Of a stretch of DNA of 64,000 nucleotides, positions 32,506 to 40,853 are shown in pieces; position 1 is the stretch's first letter; every line of letters starts with the position of its first letter. This DNA is from a virus. Where the stretch lies: IMG/VR virus record IMGVR_UViG_3300045971_000344, positions 62,001-126,000 of that record; one strand, given 5' to 3'. Both the position numbers and the translations under genes were made by a program. The notes under the pieces were generated by a model. That model had not been told where the DNA came from and did no database searches. It was given only the letters and a program-made list of their open reading frames with translations.

Positions 32506-32782
32506 AGAGTTTGAGAAATTAGTAGATGAAACTAAAGGTGCAACAATAACAATACAAAGAAATAAGAAAAGAAAAATATGGATATTGAGATTTGCAGCGG
32601 TAATGGTAGGTACAAAACAACAATCTATTGAAGATAACTCACTTGATGCACTTATTGTTAAGGGTACTAAGTGGTTGAAGGATAATACAGTTGACGGTGT
32701 AGTAAAAGTGGCAAGATGCAAAGGTGGAGCCTGGACTTCTGGTCCCCAGAGGAAAAAGAAATCTAGAATTGAGGAGTACTAG
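32492..32782 (+). CDS. Hypothetical protein, 96 aa
   Basis: ATG at 32492 lies 10 nt after GGAGG, inside the end of the previous gene. Beta-alpha-beta layout with basic tail. Not recognised. Confidence 0.55.
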   Translation: MTQIEEFEKLVDETKGATITIQRNKKRKIWILRFAAVMVGTKQQSIEDNSLDALIVKGTKWLKDNTVDGVVKVARCKGGAWTSGPQRKKKSRIEEY

Positions 32783-33256
32783 ATGAAACTTAGAATATAT
32801 AGAACGTGGACTTGGGAATTAGATTGTAGTCCACTAGACGTAGTATTAGGTGGAAGAAATACAATGAAATTGGTTAGTCATGATAAACTCCAGTATCTGG
32901 ATTCTAACATACCGTATTCTAAACATATAGAAACACCAGAGGGTACTTGGGTAGACGTACCTATAGTTGAGGAACCAAAACCTGAACACCCAAGGGATAA
33001 AGAAGAAAGAGAAAAGTACGAACGTATGCACGCCGATATGAAACCTTTTATTGAAAAAATAAAGTCATCGAATGTTTTTACAAATCTCGGGGAATCAATT
33101 TCTGAGCTAAAGATGAACCGTGAAGATAAATCAGTTTGTCCTTTTAACTGTTTGGATGGAAAGCATGAGTATGAAACTATAAGGAACAGCGATTCCGAAG
33201 GAGCTTTAATAGCAAAAATATATAAGTGTAAACACTGTGGAAAGGAGAAATTATGA
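32783..33256 (+). CDS. Hypothetical protein with C-terminal zinc ribbon
   Basis: 157 residues starting directly at the previous stop. The C-terminal CPFNCLDGKH...YKCKHCGKEKL is a zinc ribbon. The N-terminal half is charged and helical. Function unknown. Confidence 0.6.
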   Translation: MKLRIYRTWTWELDCSPLDVVLGGRNTMKLVSHDKLQYLDSNIPYSKHIETPEGTWVDVPIVEEPKPEHPRDKEEREKYERMHADMKPFIEKIKSSNVFTNLGESISELKMNREDKSVCPFNCLDGKHEYETIRNSDSEGALIAKIYKCKHCGKEKL

Positions 33257-34230
33257 CGGACATTACAGGTTACTTTCATCGGATTGACTATGACGGAAAG
33301 AACAGCGCGTATTGGATTAAGAAATGGGCAGACCTTAACAGTTTAAGCGTTAAGTTAATTGGTATTAACTACGGGGAAACCTTCGACCCAGAAGATGTTA
33401 AGAATAAGACAGTAATAATATCGGACTTTACATTCTTGCCAGGAGAAATGTTTAATATTCTAGCACTAGCAAAAGAAGTAATTTGGCTCGACCATCACAA
33501 GACCTCTATAAATGATATGACTGTCTATATGAAAGAGCACAATATAGATAATCCATTTAGAGGAATCCAGAAACTTGGATTTGGAGGGTGCGCTCTGACT
33601 TGGTTATATTTCTTCGGGTGTAACCATATCGAACGAAAGCCTGCAGGAAGTGACTACTGTGAACTTGCGAGTATTTCAATGGAGTTTATTACGCATGAGT
33701 CCGAAGAATACTTAGATCGCGCGCCTATGCTTGTTCAGTTACTGTCTACCTATGATACCTGGGACCTAAGATCAAATCTTTGGGCTGATGCACTTGATCT
33801 TCAATATGCGTTAAAACAATTTGACCTACAGCCAGATAGTTCTCGTTGGAACGTTATTGTAGAGGACGCACTTTATCTTCGACAGTTAGTAGAAGAAGGA
33901 CCAAAATTTAGAGAATATACCAATCAACAGCAACTCTGGTATATGGATGAGTATGGATACCAAGCAATTTTCAGCAAAGGACCTTTTGCACATCTTAAAG
34001 TCTATGCTATGAATACCGGTTTCAAAGGCTCAAATAACTTTGTAGACCGCATGGAAAAATATGATGTTCTCTTAGCGTATGTTCACAAGGCAGACGGGAC
34101 TTTTACCTGTTCGGTGTACTCCGCAACTGGAACTGATGTATCGGTAATTGCAAAGTTCTTCGGAGGTGGTGGACACCCAGGTGCTGCTGGGTTTACTGTA
34201 AGCGAGTTGCCGGTACGGAGGTCCCAATGA
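33253..34230 (+). CDS. DHH-DHHA1 family phosphoesterase (NrnA/oligonucleotidase-like)
   Basis: Probably hydrolyses short oligonucleotides or cyclic dinucleotide products using Mn. 325 residues, typical of NrnA/GdpP cores. N-terminal HRIDYDG metal motif (about 8-14), SDFTF near 56, LDHHKT (79-84, the DHH signature) and the DHHA1 motif GGGGHPGAAGF (about 304-314). Substrate unknown; could recycle nanoRNA or remove host signalling nucleotides. Confidence 0.85.
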   Translation: MTDITGYFHRIDYDGKNSAYWIKKWADLNSLSVKLIGINYGETFDPEDVKNKTVIISDFTFLPGEMFNILALAKEVIWLDHHKTSINDMTVYMKEHNIDNPFRGIQKLGFGGCALTWLYFFGCNHIERKPAGSDYCELASISMEFITHESEEYLDRAPMLVQLLSTYDTWDLRSNLWADALDLQYALKQFDLQPDSSRWNVIVEDALYLRQLVEEGPKFREYTNQQQLWYMDEYGYQAIFSKGPFAHLKVYAMNTGFKGSNNFVDRMEKYDVLLAYVHKADGTFTCSVYSATGTDVSVIAKFFGGGGHPGAAGFTVSELPVRRSQ

Positions 34231-34454
34231 AAACAATAGAACTTGTTAGCGAAAAGTTATCTCACTATGATTCAGATAATGATCCAAATACTCGCCGAAT
34301 ACTAAAACCATCAGATAAGTTAAAAGATGGGCAAGCCTTTGGGCACATTTCCGGTAGTTCCTATTTACATGATACCCTAAGTAATAGACATTTATTGGAA
34401 ACTCTAGGAAGGATGCACCAAATTGAGTTTATGATAAAGAGGAGTAACAACTAA
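34227..34454 (+). CDS. Hypothetical protein, 75 aa
   Basis: GGAGG site, ATGA overlap. Helical and hydrophilic. Not recognised. Confidence 0.5.
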   Translation: MKTIELVSEKLSHYDSDNDPNTRRILKPSDKLKDGQAFGHISGSSYLHDTLSNRHLLETLGRMHQIEFMIKRSNN

Positions 34455-35098
34455 TGGAACCCGTAAAAGTTACACAAGCATTTGACCTTACGCTAATGAT
34501 GCAGAATCAGATTTCTGTAATTCAGGAAATGCAGGATAAACACCTAAGCACTATAAGTACAATAGTAGATATTATGGTCACAGCGTTTAAATCCGAGAAT
34601 AAAGTTTTGATTTGTGGCAACGGAGGGTCAGCAGGGGACGCCCAGCACTTCGCGGCGGAACTAGTAGCAAGGTTCAAACTTAACCGACCGGCATTACCTG
34701 CATTGGCACTTACCACAGATACTTCCTTGATTACCGCTATAAGTAATGACTTTGGATTTGACCGAGTATTTGACCGCCAAGTCTGGGCATTCGGGAAACC
34801 TGGAGATGTACTAATAGGGATATCTACAAGTGGTAACTCAGAAAACGTATATCTAGCAATGGATGCGGCTAAAGATATTGGACTGTGTACTATAGGACTC
34901 TTAGGAAAAGATGGTGGAACTATAAAAGGTCTGTGTGATGTTGATCTTACAATCGGTGAAGAAACTGCTAGAACTCAAGAGGCGCATATACTTGTAATCC
35001 ATTGTATCTGTGAATTAGTAGAACGGATAATGGCAAACTGGTATGGGTCAAAAGAAATGGTTGAAAATCTTGTGGCACTAGGAGTATTAGATGAGTAA
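34454..35098 (+). CDS. gmhA: Sedoheptulose-7-phosphate isomerase, GmhA-like (SIS domain)
   Basis: Converts sedoheptulose 7-phosphate to D-glycero-D-manno-heptose 7-phosphate, the first step to ADP-heptose. 214 residues, close to the family. [21 protein letters not shown] (about 54-74, broken after 20) is the phosphosugar loop and helix; [11 protein letters not shown] near 122; a C-terminal [13 protein letters not shown] helix carries the catalytic His/Glu region. No other heptose gene is in the window, so the product may feed a host LPS pathway, phage glycosylation or interference with heptose signalling. Confidence 0.88.
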   Translation: MEPVKVTQAFDLTLMMQNQISVIQEMQDKHLSTISTIVDIMVTAFKSENKVLICGNGGSAGDAQHFAAELVARFKLNRPALPALALTTDTSLITAISNDFGFDRVFDRQVWAFGKPGDVLIGISTSGNSENVYLAMDAAKDIGLCTIGLLGKDGGTIKGLCDVDLTIGEETARTQEAHILVIHCICELVERIMANWYGSKEMVENLVALGVLDE

Positions 35099-35783
35099 AG
35101 GATTATTTATTACTCTTGAGGGCGGAGAAGGCAGTGGTAAGACCACTCAAATAAAGCTCTTACGATCCGCATTAGAAGCAATTGGTAAGACCGTTGTGGT
35201 AACCCGTGAGCCCGGAGGTTCGCCTTTGGCAGAAAAAATACGACAGTTATTACTGAATCCGGATTTTTCAGAGATTAATTACAAGACTGAATTTCTTTTA
35301 TTTTTGGCGGCCCGAGCACAGCACATAAAGGATACAATTGCGCCGGCCCTTAAAGAAGGGTCCACTGTAATTTGTGACCGTTATCTAGATAGTTCTTTTG
35401 TATACCAGCATTACGCTAGAGGTATTGTATCAAATAAAGAATTTGTAGAAATGAATACTTGGACAATAACTCATGAGCATAAAGAGTATTATCCAGATAT
35501 TACACTTATGTTGGATATAGACGTAGAGGTTGGACATCAAAGAGCGCTTAATAGAAACAACCACTTAAAAGATCAGTCTGAAGCACGCTTTGATAACGAA
35601 GAACGAGCGTTCCATGAAAAGGTAAACCAAGGCTATAGAGAACGCGCGGCAATAAATCCAATAAGAATTAGGGTTGTTAACGCCAATCAAGACCTAAGGA
35701 TGGTCCACGAAGATATTTGTAAGACAATAAATGAAGTAGTTAGATCGTGGAAGATTCATCCTTTGGATGGGCATGAAATTTAG
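35091..35783 (+). CDS. tmk: Thymidylate kinase
   Basis: Phosphorylates dTMP to dTDP. 230 residues. P-loop GGEGSGKTT (11-19), [26 protein letters not shown] (from 95) and a lid containing SEARFD. ATG overlaps gmhA by 8 nt. Acts after ThyX; last gene before a terminator. Confidence 0.95.
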   Translation: MSKGLFITLEGGEGSGKTTQIKLLRSALEAIGKTVVVTREPGGSPLAEKIRQLLLNPDFSEINYKTEFLLFLAARAQHIKDTIAPALKEGSTVICDRYLDSSFVYQHYARGIVSNKEFVEMNTWTITHEHKEYYPDITLMLDIDVEVGHQRALNRNNHLKDQSEARFDNEERAFHEKVNQGYRERAAINPIRIRVVNANQDLRMVHEDICKTINEVVRSWKIHPLDGHEI

Positions 35784-35793
35784 AACAGGACTA

Positions 35794-35832
35794 TGGGTGT
35801 GGTGGATATTCTCTGTCACACCCATTATTTTT
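35794..35832 (+). terminator. Rho-independent terminator after tmk
   Basis: GGGTGTG pairs with CACACCC across a 15-nt loop, followed by ATTATTTTTATT. Separates the metabolic genes from the small-gene region. Confidence 0.75.
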
Positions 35833-35837
35833 ATTAT

Positions 35838-35847
35838 ACTGTAAATA
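35838..35847 (+). promoter_or_regulatory. ACTGTAAATA candidate promoter element
   Basis: Directly downstream of the terminator and about 46 nt before the next start, the clearest positional support for this motif as a promoter. See 5261. Confidence 0.45.
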
Positions 35848-35892
35848 TTTATCAGTACGTAAATCTAGAGTGAGTGAGTTAGGGAACAAATC

Positions 35893-36060
35893 ATGGAAAG
35901 TATTCAGAGTAATATCCAAAGAGGAGCCGTAAGAGTATCTGACACATTAATCATTGGTGGTCATGCTGAAACCTGCAACCTATGCAACTCTTATGTGTCT
36001 TCAGAGGGTGTACAAATTTTAATTGTTTGGAATTCCGAGGAGAACCTATACTTCAGATGA
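35893..36060 (+). CDS. 55-residue hypothetical protein
   Basis: ATG with AGGGA upstream. CNLC in the middle; beta-rich end. First gene of the long run of tiny genes. Positions 36061-36128 hold no gene. Confidence 0.5.
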   Translation: MESIQSNIQRGAVRVSDTLIIGGHAETCNLCNSYVSSEGVQILIVWNSEENLYFR

Positions 36061-36128
36061 TCTTGCGGGCCCGTAATAATCTAAATCTTAGCTTAACCTC
36101 TAAAGATCTGGCATAAAGGAGAAATAAA

Positions 36129-36641
36129 ATGAAGAATAATACTGAAGTGCAAGTAATAATCACAATGGATAACGTTGACCACGCAGATGCCTTAATTAAG
36201 GCATTGAACTCATTCTTTTCAATCTCGGATGCAGGCGGTGACTCTTATTTAGTTCATTCAGAAGATTGGAACTGTGCTATTCCTAATACCGATATATCTA
36301 GTTGTGGATTTATTGGGCATGACGTAAGAAAACCAAAGAGTATCAGATTAATGCCAGCAGATGAACCGATTGAAATGCAAGTAGGTAAGGTAGAAATTGA
36401 GTACCAGTCCTACTACGTCTGGAGAAAACAAGGTGGAACTTTTAGCACTCCGCATACAAGTTTAGAATCGGCTAAGACCGAGGCAACTAGGTTGGCAATC
36501 AAGCACAATGATGAGGTCTTTATTTTGGCAACCATTGGTTCCGTGGCCCCAGTAACACCACAGGTAGCATTTAAGAGTCTGGAGAAAGGTTTTGTAGAAA
36601 AGTTATTTGAAGAGTGTAAGAGGAGTTCTTATGACGACTAA
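36129..36641 (+). CDS. Hypothetical protein, 170 aa
   Basis: AAGGAG site. N-terminal ferredoxin-like alpha/beta region (VQVIITMDNVDHADALIKAL) and a beta-rich centre. Not recognised. Confidence 0.6.
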   Translation: MKNNTEVQVIITMDNVDHADALIKALNSFFSISDAGGDSYLVHSEDWNCAIPNTDISSCGFIGHDVRKPKSIRLMPADEPIEMQVGKVEIEYQSYYVWRKQGGTFSTPHTSLESAKTEATRLAIKHNDEVFILATIGSVAPVTPQVAFKSLEKGFVEKLFEECKRSSYDD

Positions 36642-36906
36642 TACTCCAACTTGTATACTTTGCCTAATGCCTATGACTCCAAAGTATCAGGACCATATGA
36701 TAGTCGGTGATAAAAAACCACATAAAATATTAATGGGATATGAATGTCCACCCTGTAGAGAGATATTAGAAAACAGGCTTGAGGAAACAAATTGGCATAG
36801 TTGCGAGGATATAGCTAGAAATGAGTACAGATTGAAAATCCTTATTCGTTATAAGGAATTATCAGATGGCAATGAAAAATTACCAGAAGGATATAGTTAT
36901 CCATAG
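36631..36906 (+). CDS. Cys-rich hypothetical protein, 91 aa
   Basis: ATG at 36631 follows AGGAG within the previous gene. CILC near the start and CPPC in the middle suggest a zinc fold; the C-terminal half is helical. Confidence 0.55.
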   Translation: MTTNTPTCILCLMPMTPKYQDHMIVGDKKPHKILMGYECPPCREILENRLEETNWHSCEDIARNEYRLKILIRYKELSDGNEKLPEGYSYP

Positions 36907-36914
36907 GAGAGATT

Positions 36915-37220
36915 ATGAAGTACAAAGCTAATACTACCTATACAAAAGAAGATGCAAAGTCAGCAATACTTGAAATGCTTGATACCCATGAGTGTATTAG
37001 AGGAGATGTTATTGTCCGTTGGATGAACCTACAGTTGCAACTAGCTCTAGTCCCTACCCACCTTCATGCCAATTATGACATTAAACAATGCCTAGATGAA
37101 TTATCCAATGAAGGCAAGGTTATTGAAATGATTTATAGAAAAAATAATGCCATTGAGTTTAAATCTGTTTATTTCCGAAAAGACTTAACTGTTATACCAC
37201 TTTTTAAAAATAAACCTTAG
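36915..37220 (+). CDS. Hypothetical protein, winged-helix-like
   Basis: AGGAGAG site. 101 residues. AKSAILEMLDTHECIRGDVIVRWMNL...IKQCLDELSNEGKVIEM reads like a winged helix with its recognition helix and wing. DNA binding is inferred. Confidence 0.55.
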   Translation: MKYKANTTYTKEDAKSAILEMLDTHECIRGDVIVRWMNLQLQLALVPTHLHANYDIKQCLDELSNEGKVIEMIYRKNNAIEFKSVYFRKDLTVIPLFKNKP

Positions 37221-37228
37221 GAGTTGAA

Positions 37229-37426
37229 ATGAATCCTGAGCATCCTTATTTAAAATATCAGGCGGATAGACCTGATAAGAATGGAGTGTACTGGGTGGAT
37301 ATGTCAAAAGTACCATGGTGGCGGAAAGACGGATTAGGTTGGCCTATTGAGACCGTTAAAGGAAAACCTATTTCAAACTTTATACGTTTGGTGGTTCAAA
37401 ACATAAGGAAATGGTGCGGTAAATGA
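37229..37426 (+). CDS. Hypothetical protein, 65 aa
   Basis: AGGAG site. Pro- and Trp-rich (VPWWRKDGLGWP). Not recognised. Confidence 0.5.
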   Translation: MNPEHPYLKYQADRPDKNGVYWVDMSKVPWWRKDGLGWPIETVKGKPISNFIRLVVQNIRKWCGK

Positions 37427-37719
37427 AATACGTTATGTTTAGAAACAAGGTATCATATATTCCAATTATCTTTCCGGACACAGTTCCACATATTTGCGTT
37501 GCCGAGGCTTTCAAGGAACATCCTGACTTATGCAAGTTAGAGTTGATAAGCGCAGGATTTATAGAATTAGAGTGTGGTACAACCTATGGAGAATCAGAAA
37601 CTTTGCAGATAAAAAGTAGAGAATTGGATGCAAAGATTATCGACCTGTATTCTATTACTCATGGTATAATCGGACTTCATCCAGACGACCCGGAGGAGAT
37701 TAAAGATGGAAGCACCTAA
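37423..37719 (+). CDS. Hypothetical protein, 98 aa
   Basis: ATGA overlap. Contains a family-like block ICVAEAFKEHPDLCKLELISAG...SRELDAKIIDL, helical-beta. Not recognised. Confidence 0.55.
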   Translation: MKYVMFRNKVSYIPIIFPDTVPHICVAEAFKEHPDLCKLELISAGFIELECGTTYGESETLQIKSRELDAKIIDLYSITHGIIGLHPDDPEEIKDGST

Positions 37720-37888
37720 GCTTGCGGAATTAGAATCAAGACCCTGTAGTTTGGAAGAACTACAAGCAGCATTAGTTCAGTTAATTAAGTTGCATAACGG
37801 GATGCACGAAGATATAAATAATATGATTAGACAGGGACGTATCCGCTCTAGTGCAGAAGCAAACATGGATAGGCCGTATACTATTTAA
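37706..37888 (+). CDS. Hypothetical helical protein, 60 aa
   Basis: GGAG site within the previous gene. Single long helix (SLEELQAALVQLIKLHNGM). Not recognised. Confidence 0.5.
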   Translation: MEAPKLAELESRPCSLEELQAALVQLIKLHNGMHEDINNMIRQGRIRSSAEANMDRPYTI

Positions 37889-37898
37889 AGGAAAGCCT

Positions 37899-38210
37899 AT
37901 GAAAAAGATATTTGAAGTAGAATACCCAGACTATTGTTCATATAACGCTTCGGATATTCAGGAAGCTTTACAGGATGCAACTGGTTGGGCAGTCGCTTTT
38001 ATCGTTAAAGAGATAATAGTTGAGGTGGGAAAATCTGAGTATAAGGAGAATTTGATGAACGCACAGGAATTTAAAGACTGGTCGGATTCATACAGAAAGA
38101 AAAGTTCGTACCACATGATGTGCAAAGTAGATAAAAGAATGATAGACCTACTTATGTCTCAAAGACAAAAGGAACTAAATGAAGAAGAAAAGAGTTTTGA
38201 CAGAAATTAA
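37899..38210 (+). CDS. Hypothetical protein, 103 aa
   Basis: ATG at 37899 follows AAAGGAAAG; the upstream open part overlaps another gene. Begins MKKIFEVEYPDYCSYNASDIQEAL, with a helical C-terminus. Resembles a recurrent phage small protein of unknown function. Confidence 0.55.
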   Translation: MKKIFEVEYPDYCSYNASDIQEALQDATGWAVAFIVKEIIVEVGKSEYKENLMNAQEFKDWSDSYRKKSSYHMMCKVDKRMIDLLMSQRQKELNEEEKSFDRN

Positions 38211-38214
38211 CTAA

Positions 38215-38224
38215 ACTGTAAATG
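38215..38224 (+). promoter_or_regulatory. ACTGTAAATG candidate promoter element
   Basis: Copy of the recurring motif with G in the last place, 23-32 nt upstream of the first stem of the 38.25-38.66 kb RNA. Confidence 0.35.
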
Positions 38225-38246
38225 ATATGTAAATAATAGAGTTGTG

Positions 38247-38662
38247 GACTGTTTACTCCCAAGGACACAGATTGCCAGACGCAGGATTAGATACCCTTCG
38301 ACTAGAGCGGTGTTGGCATAAGAGTAGGCAGTCTGCAAATAGTTGGGTAATTATGGGCGGTCGCCCCGTTCGGTACAGTTAGGAAATAATGAGGAGGGCG
38401 TACTCTGAGAATGTTCAACCCTGTACTAATTACCCATTAGTTGGTGGTTAGTCTAAGTCAAGGACACTAAGAGAACAAGACCAGCGGGGTATAATGGTAC
38501 GTGGGTTAATAACCTGTGGTGCAGTAGTACTCTATGCGGATAGTGTAGAGAAGCGCATAATCTATCCTGACGTATGAATTAGGGGCGCAATGTTCTTATC
38601 AGGTCTTTCCTGCAACACTTACCTTCTCCGAAGATGTTGGTATAACTTAGGCTAACCACCAA
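38247..38662 (+). ncRNA. Second large structured RNA (~416 nt)
   Basis: No gene lies here. Three long-range stems: GACTGTTTACTC (38247) with GAGTAGGCAGTC (38322), 12 bp with two G-U; TGGGTAATTA (38344) with TAATTACCCA (38427), perfect 10 bp; TTGGTGGTTAGTCTAAG (38441) with CTTAGGCTAACCACCAA (38646), 17 bp with one G-U. In the last domain ATGCG (38534)/CGCAT (38554) and GATAG (38539)/CTATC (38562) form an H-type pseudoknot. The first domain contains CAGGATTAGATACCCT (38282-38297), identical to the 790-loop segment of 16S rRNA. It ends just before the ribosome site of the next gene. Confidence 0.7.
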
Positions 38663-38675
38663 ACAAAGGAAATTT

Positions 38676-38990
38676 ATGTTTTTCCATGATATGAACTACA
38701 CAATACCTCAAGAATTTAGACTTCCATGGTTGTTATTTCTTTTGATGTATATTCCATTTCTTTACTGGTTTATTATTCGCGATGGATACAGGAAGTTTAA
38801 ATGGTTGAGGGAAATTCATGAGGTAGGATTTTATAATTGGGTATGGTTTGTACTATATCTAAAACGCAATGAATTTCATCCATCACTGGATAGGATAAAA
38901 ATAGTTGATGGTAGGTATTTATTGGAGGAACGACAGGGCAGAAGACAACTCGCGCATAAAATAGCTTTAAAGTTTGAGGAGCTAAAATGA
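38676..38990 (+). CDS. Small membrane-associated protein, 104 aa
   Basis: AAAGGAAA site directly after the RNA. N-terminal membrane helix (PWLLFLLMYIPFLYWFI, about 13-29), then a charged cytoplasmic part. Function unknown. Confidence 0.6.
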   Translation: MFFHDMNYTIPQEFRLPWLLFLLMYIPFLYWFIIRDGYRKFKWLREIHEVGFYNWVWFVLYLKRNEFHPSLDRIKIVDGRYLLEERQGRRQLAHKIALKFEELK

Positions 38991-38997
38991 GGACTAT

Positions 38998-39216
38998 ATG
39001 GGGTGTATAAGAATAGAACATGGCTACATCTGTGGACCTGATGCATTTGTTAATCTTGAACAATTCGGTGCAAATGTATGGGTCTCATGGCATAACTATA
39101 TGGGACCTACTTTCTATAGGAGTAAGAACATGATAAAACCAATAGAAGTTCCAAGTAAAAAGACTTGGGACGCTTTCACTAAATGGAGGACTTATGAATC
39201 TACAAGCAACAAATGA
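38998..39216 (+). CDS. Hypothetical protein, 72 aa
   Basis: GAGG site. Beta-rich with several Trp. Not recognised. Confidence 0.5.
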   Translation: MGCIRIEHGYICGPDAFVNLEQFGANVWVSWHNYMGPTFYRSKNMIKPIEVPSKKTWDAFTKWRTYESTSNK

Positions 39217-39889
39217 AATTAAACCTCATCACTACTCAGCAGAAATTATTTTTCACTTCACTTGCCAAACCTGTAGGAAATGGTGGTCAATAGCAGACTG
39301 GACCCCAGTTGAAACTTTAACCTGCCCACATTGTTCTACTACCTCAAGCGTAGAAGAGTCTCCAAATTTAATAGAGGAGCAGGAAAATATGGTATCAATA
39401 ATTTCTGGTACTGTAGCTGTAGCGGATGTTCCTAATGCAAATGGAGTAGTGTACCCAAAAGAGGTACTAGAAGACCTTGTGAAAAACAACAAAAATTTTA
39501 GTATGGAAGAGGACAATCTCACGGTTAAGATTGAAACCGCTTACTCAGAACTAAAGGAACTTCATAATAAATATGATATAATAGGTTTTGATATGGAAAA
39601 GGTAGAGTCACTTAAAAGTGAGTTAGAACAGGAAATTGATATTTCACCTATTAGCAGCGAGACAATAGAACAACTAACACGAGAAGGTTATTTGGGAAAG
39701 CTAGTTAATATGGACATACCGGAATTTACTGAACAGGAAAAACAAGATGAAGCGTATTTGTTAAAAGGTCCGTGCAATACCTGTGGTTGTAGGGATACCA
39801 CATCAACTACTGCATCAGGTTATATCTGTCTTTCAGGTTCGCCAATGCCTAGAGAGAAATTTTGTAAAGACTGGAGGAGAAAAGGCTAA
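39194..39889 (+). CDS. Hypothetical protein with two zinc motifs and a protease-like segment
   Basis: 231 residues; GGAGG site. N-terminal zinc ribbon (CQTCRKWW...CPHC). The middle reads GTVAVADVPNANGVVYPKEVLEDLV, resembling the N-terminal strand of phage prohead proteases (DTPNRNGRIYP..vL), but no catalytic domain follows. A coiled section and a C-terminal CNTCGCRDT...C...C cluster end it. Role unknown. Confidence 0.55.
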   Translation: MNLQATNEIKPHHYSAEIIFHFTCQTCRKWWSIADWTPVETLTCPHCSTTSSVEESPNLIEEQENMVSIISGTVAVADVPNANGVVYPKEVLEDLVKNNKNFSMEEDNLTVKIETAYSELKELHNKYDIIGFDMEKVESLKSELEQEIDISPISSETIEQLTREGYLGKLVNMDIPEFTEQEKQDEAYLLKGPCNTCGCRDTTSTTASGYICLSGSPMPREKFCKDWRRKG

Positions 39890-40254
39890 TGGATATCCTT
39901 ATTTCATTGCTAGGAACATTTTTCAAAACAATAGGGTTGGTTTTATTTACTATTCTAACTTATTTTATACTCCAGCATTGGTTTATCTGTCGCAGAAACA
40001 GACTTGCACTTGATAAATACTTGGAGTTGAAGGCCTGGGCAGAGAACTATGGGTATATTATAGAAACTGGAAGTACAGAGTTGAGTAAGAAATGGCTGGC
40101 CTTAAAAGGCGATATTTATTTCTTCACTTCCGAATACAATCGAGCCTTACGCTGTACTAGGTTGCAGGATGCAGAGAGCGTTGCCCGTTATTGTGAACTA
40201 TGTAGTTATAAAATAGAGAAGTACTCTAATTCACCGGAAGACCACTATGTTTAG
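39889..40254 (+). CDS. Hypothetical protein with N-terminal membrane helix
   Basis: 121 residues. Hydrophobic segment at about 2-27, then a soluble helical domain with several Cys (CTRL...YCELCSY). Function unknown. Confidence 0.55.
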   Translation: MDILISLLGTFFKTIGLVLFTILTYFILQHWFICRRNRLALDKYLELKAWAENYGYIIETGSTELSKKWLALKGDIYFFTSEYNRALRCTRLQDAESVARYCELCSYKIEKYSNSPEDHYV

Positions 40255-40447
40255 TAAACGTGAAGTAGGACCTTGGCATGTTAGGGCCTGCCACAAGTCA
40301 CGGGCATTCTATGCACCGAAAAATTGGCGACAGAAATTGTGGTTGCTGATAATGGGTTGGAGACCTTATCATGGTGGACTAAAAGGATGGTGGAGTAAAT
40401 CCTCGGATGACTTACGAACAAAATGGAAAAACAAGGGGAAGCGATGA
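40247..40447 (+). CDS. Basic Trp-rich protein, 66 aa
   Basis: Overlaps the previous gene by 8 nt. Very basic, with repeated Trp (KNWRQKLWLLIMGWRPYHGG). Possibly membrane-surface or nucleic-acid binding. Confidence 0.5.
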   Translation: MFSKREVGPWHVRACHKSRAFYAPKNWRQKLWLLIMGWRPYHGGLKGWWSKSSDDLRTKWKNKGKR

Positions 40448-40683
40448 AAAGTGAAAAAATGACAGAACAGTTTAACAAGTTAGAGCGGGATATAAATGAA
40501 GCACTGGATAAACCAAATGCAAGGCTCTTTACAAGGGAATTTACCCTAACAGACGGAACTAGAGTTCGAGATGAGTTCAATATCCAAACAGGTGCTCTTG
40601 ACCGGTATGTTATGCCAGTGATTCCAATAGAAATGATTAGGGTTAAGGTAACAATAGACAAGGAAGGAGCAAAAATCGAATGA
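40444..40683 (+). CDS. Hypothetical protein, 79 aa
   Basis: ATG at 40444 follows AAGGGGAAG. Charged helix then beta strands. Not recognised. Confidence 0.5.
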   Translation: MKSEKMTEQFNKLERDINEALDKPNARLFTREFTLTDGTRVRDEFNIQTGALDRYVMPVIPIEMIRVKVTIDKEGAKIE

Positions 40684-40853
40684 TGATAAGACGAATTAGG
40701 GTTCATATAAATGGTCAATATGATGATGATAAATATATTGACCAGGCAGTAAATGAGAAACTTAAAGAAAACGAAATAAGAGTTGAAGAAGTAATAAGTA
40801 TAAACTGCCTTGAAAGGGCAAAACTGTACGAGATATTCTACAGAGGTGTGTAA
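40680..40853 (+). CDS. 57-residue hypothetical protein
   Basis: ATGA overlap; AAGGAG in the end of the previous gene. Basic start (MMIRRIRVHI), helical middle. Not recognised. Confidence 0.5.
   Translation: MMIRRIRVHINGQYDDDKYIDQAVNEKLKENEIRVEEVISINCLERAKLYEIFYRGV

Noticed and set aside
38282-38297. A fragment of a 16S rRNA gene
   Set aside because: Only 16 nt match; the surrounding sequence has no rRNA similarity, so it is not an rRNA gene or remnant.
38485-38540. A tRNA-Asn-like element (GGTATAATGGTACGTGGG)
   Set aside because: The D-arm-like start is not followed by a consistent anticodon stem or T arm; it fits better as part of the large RNA's domain.
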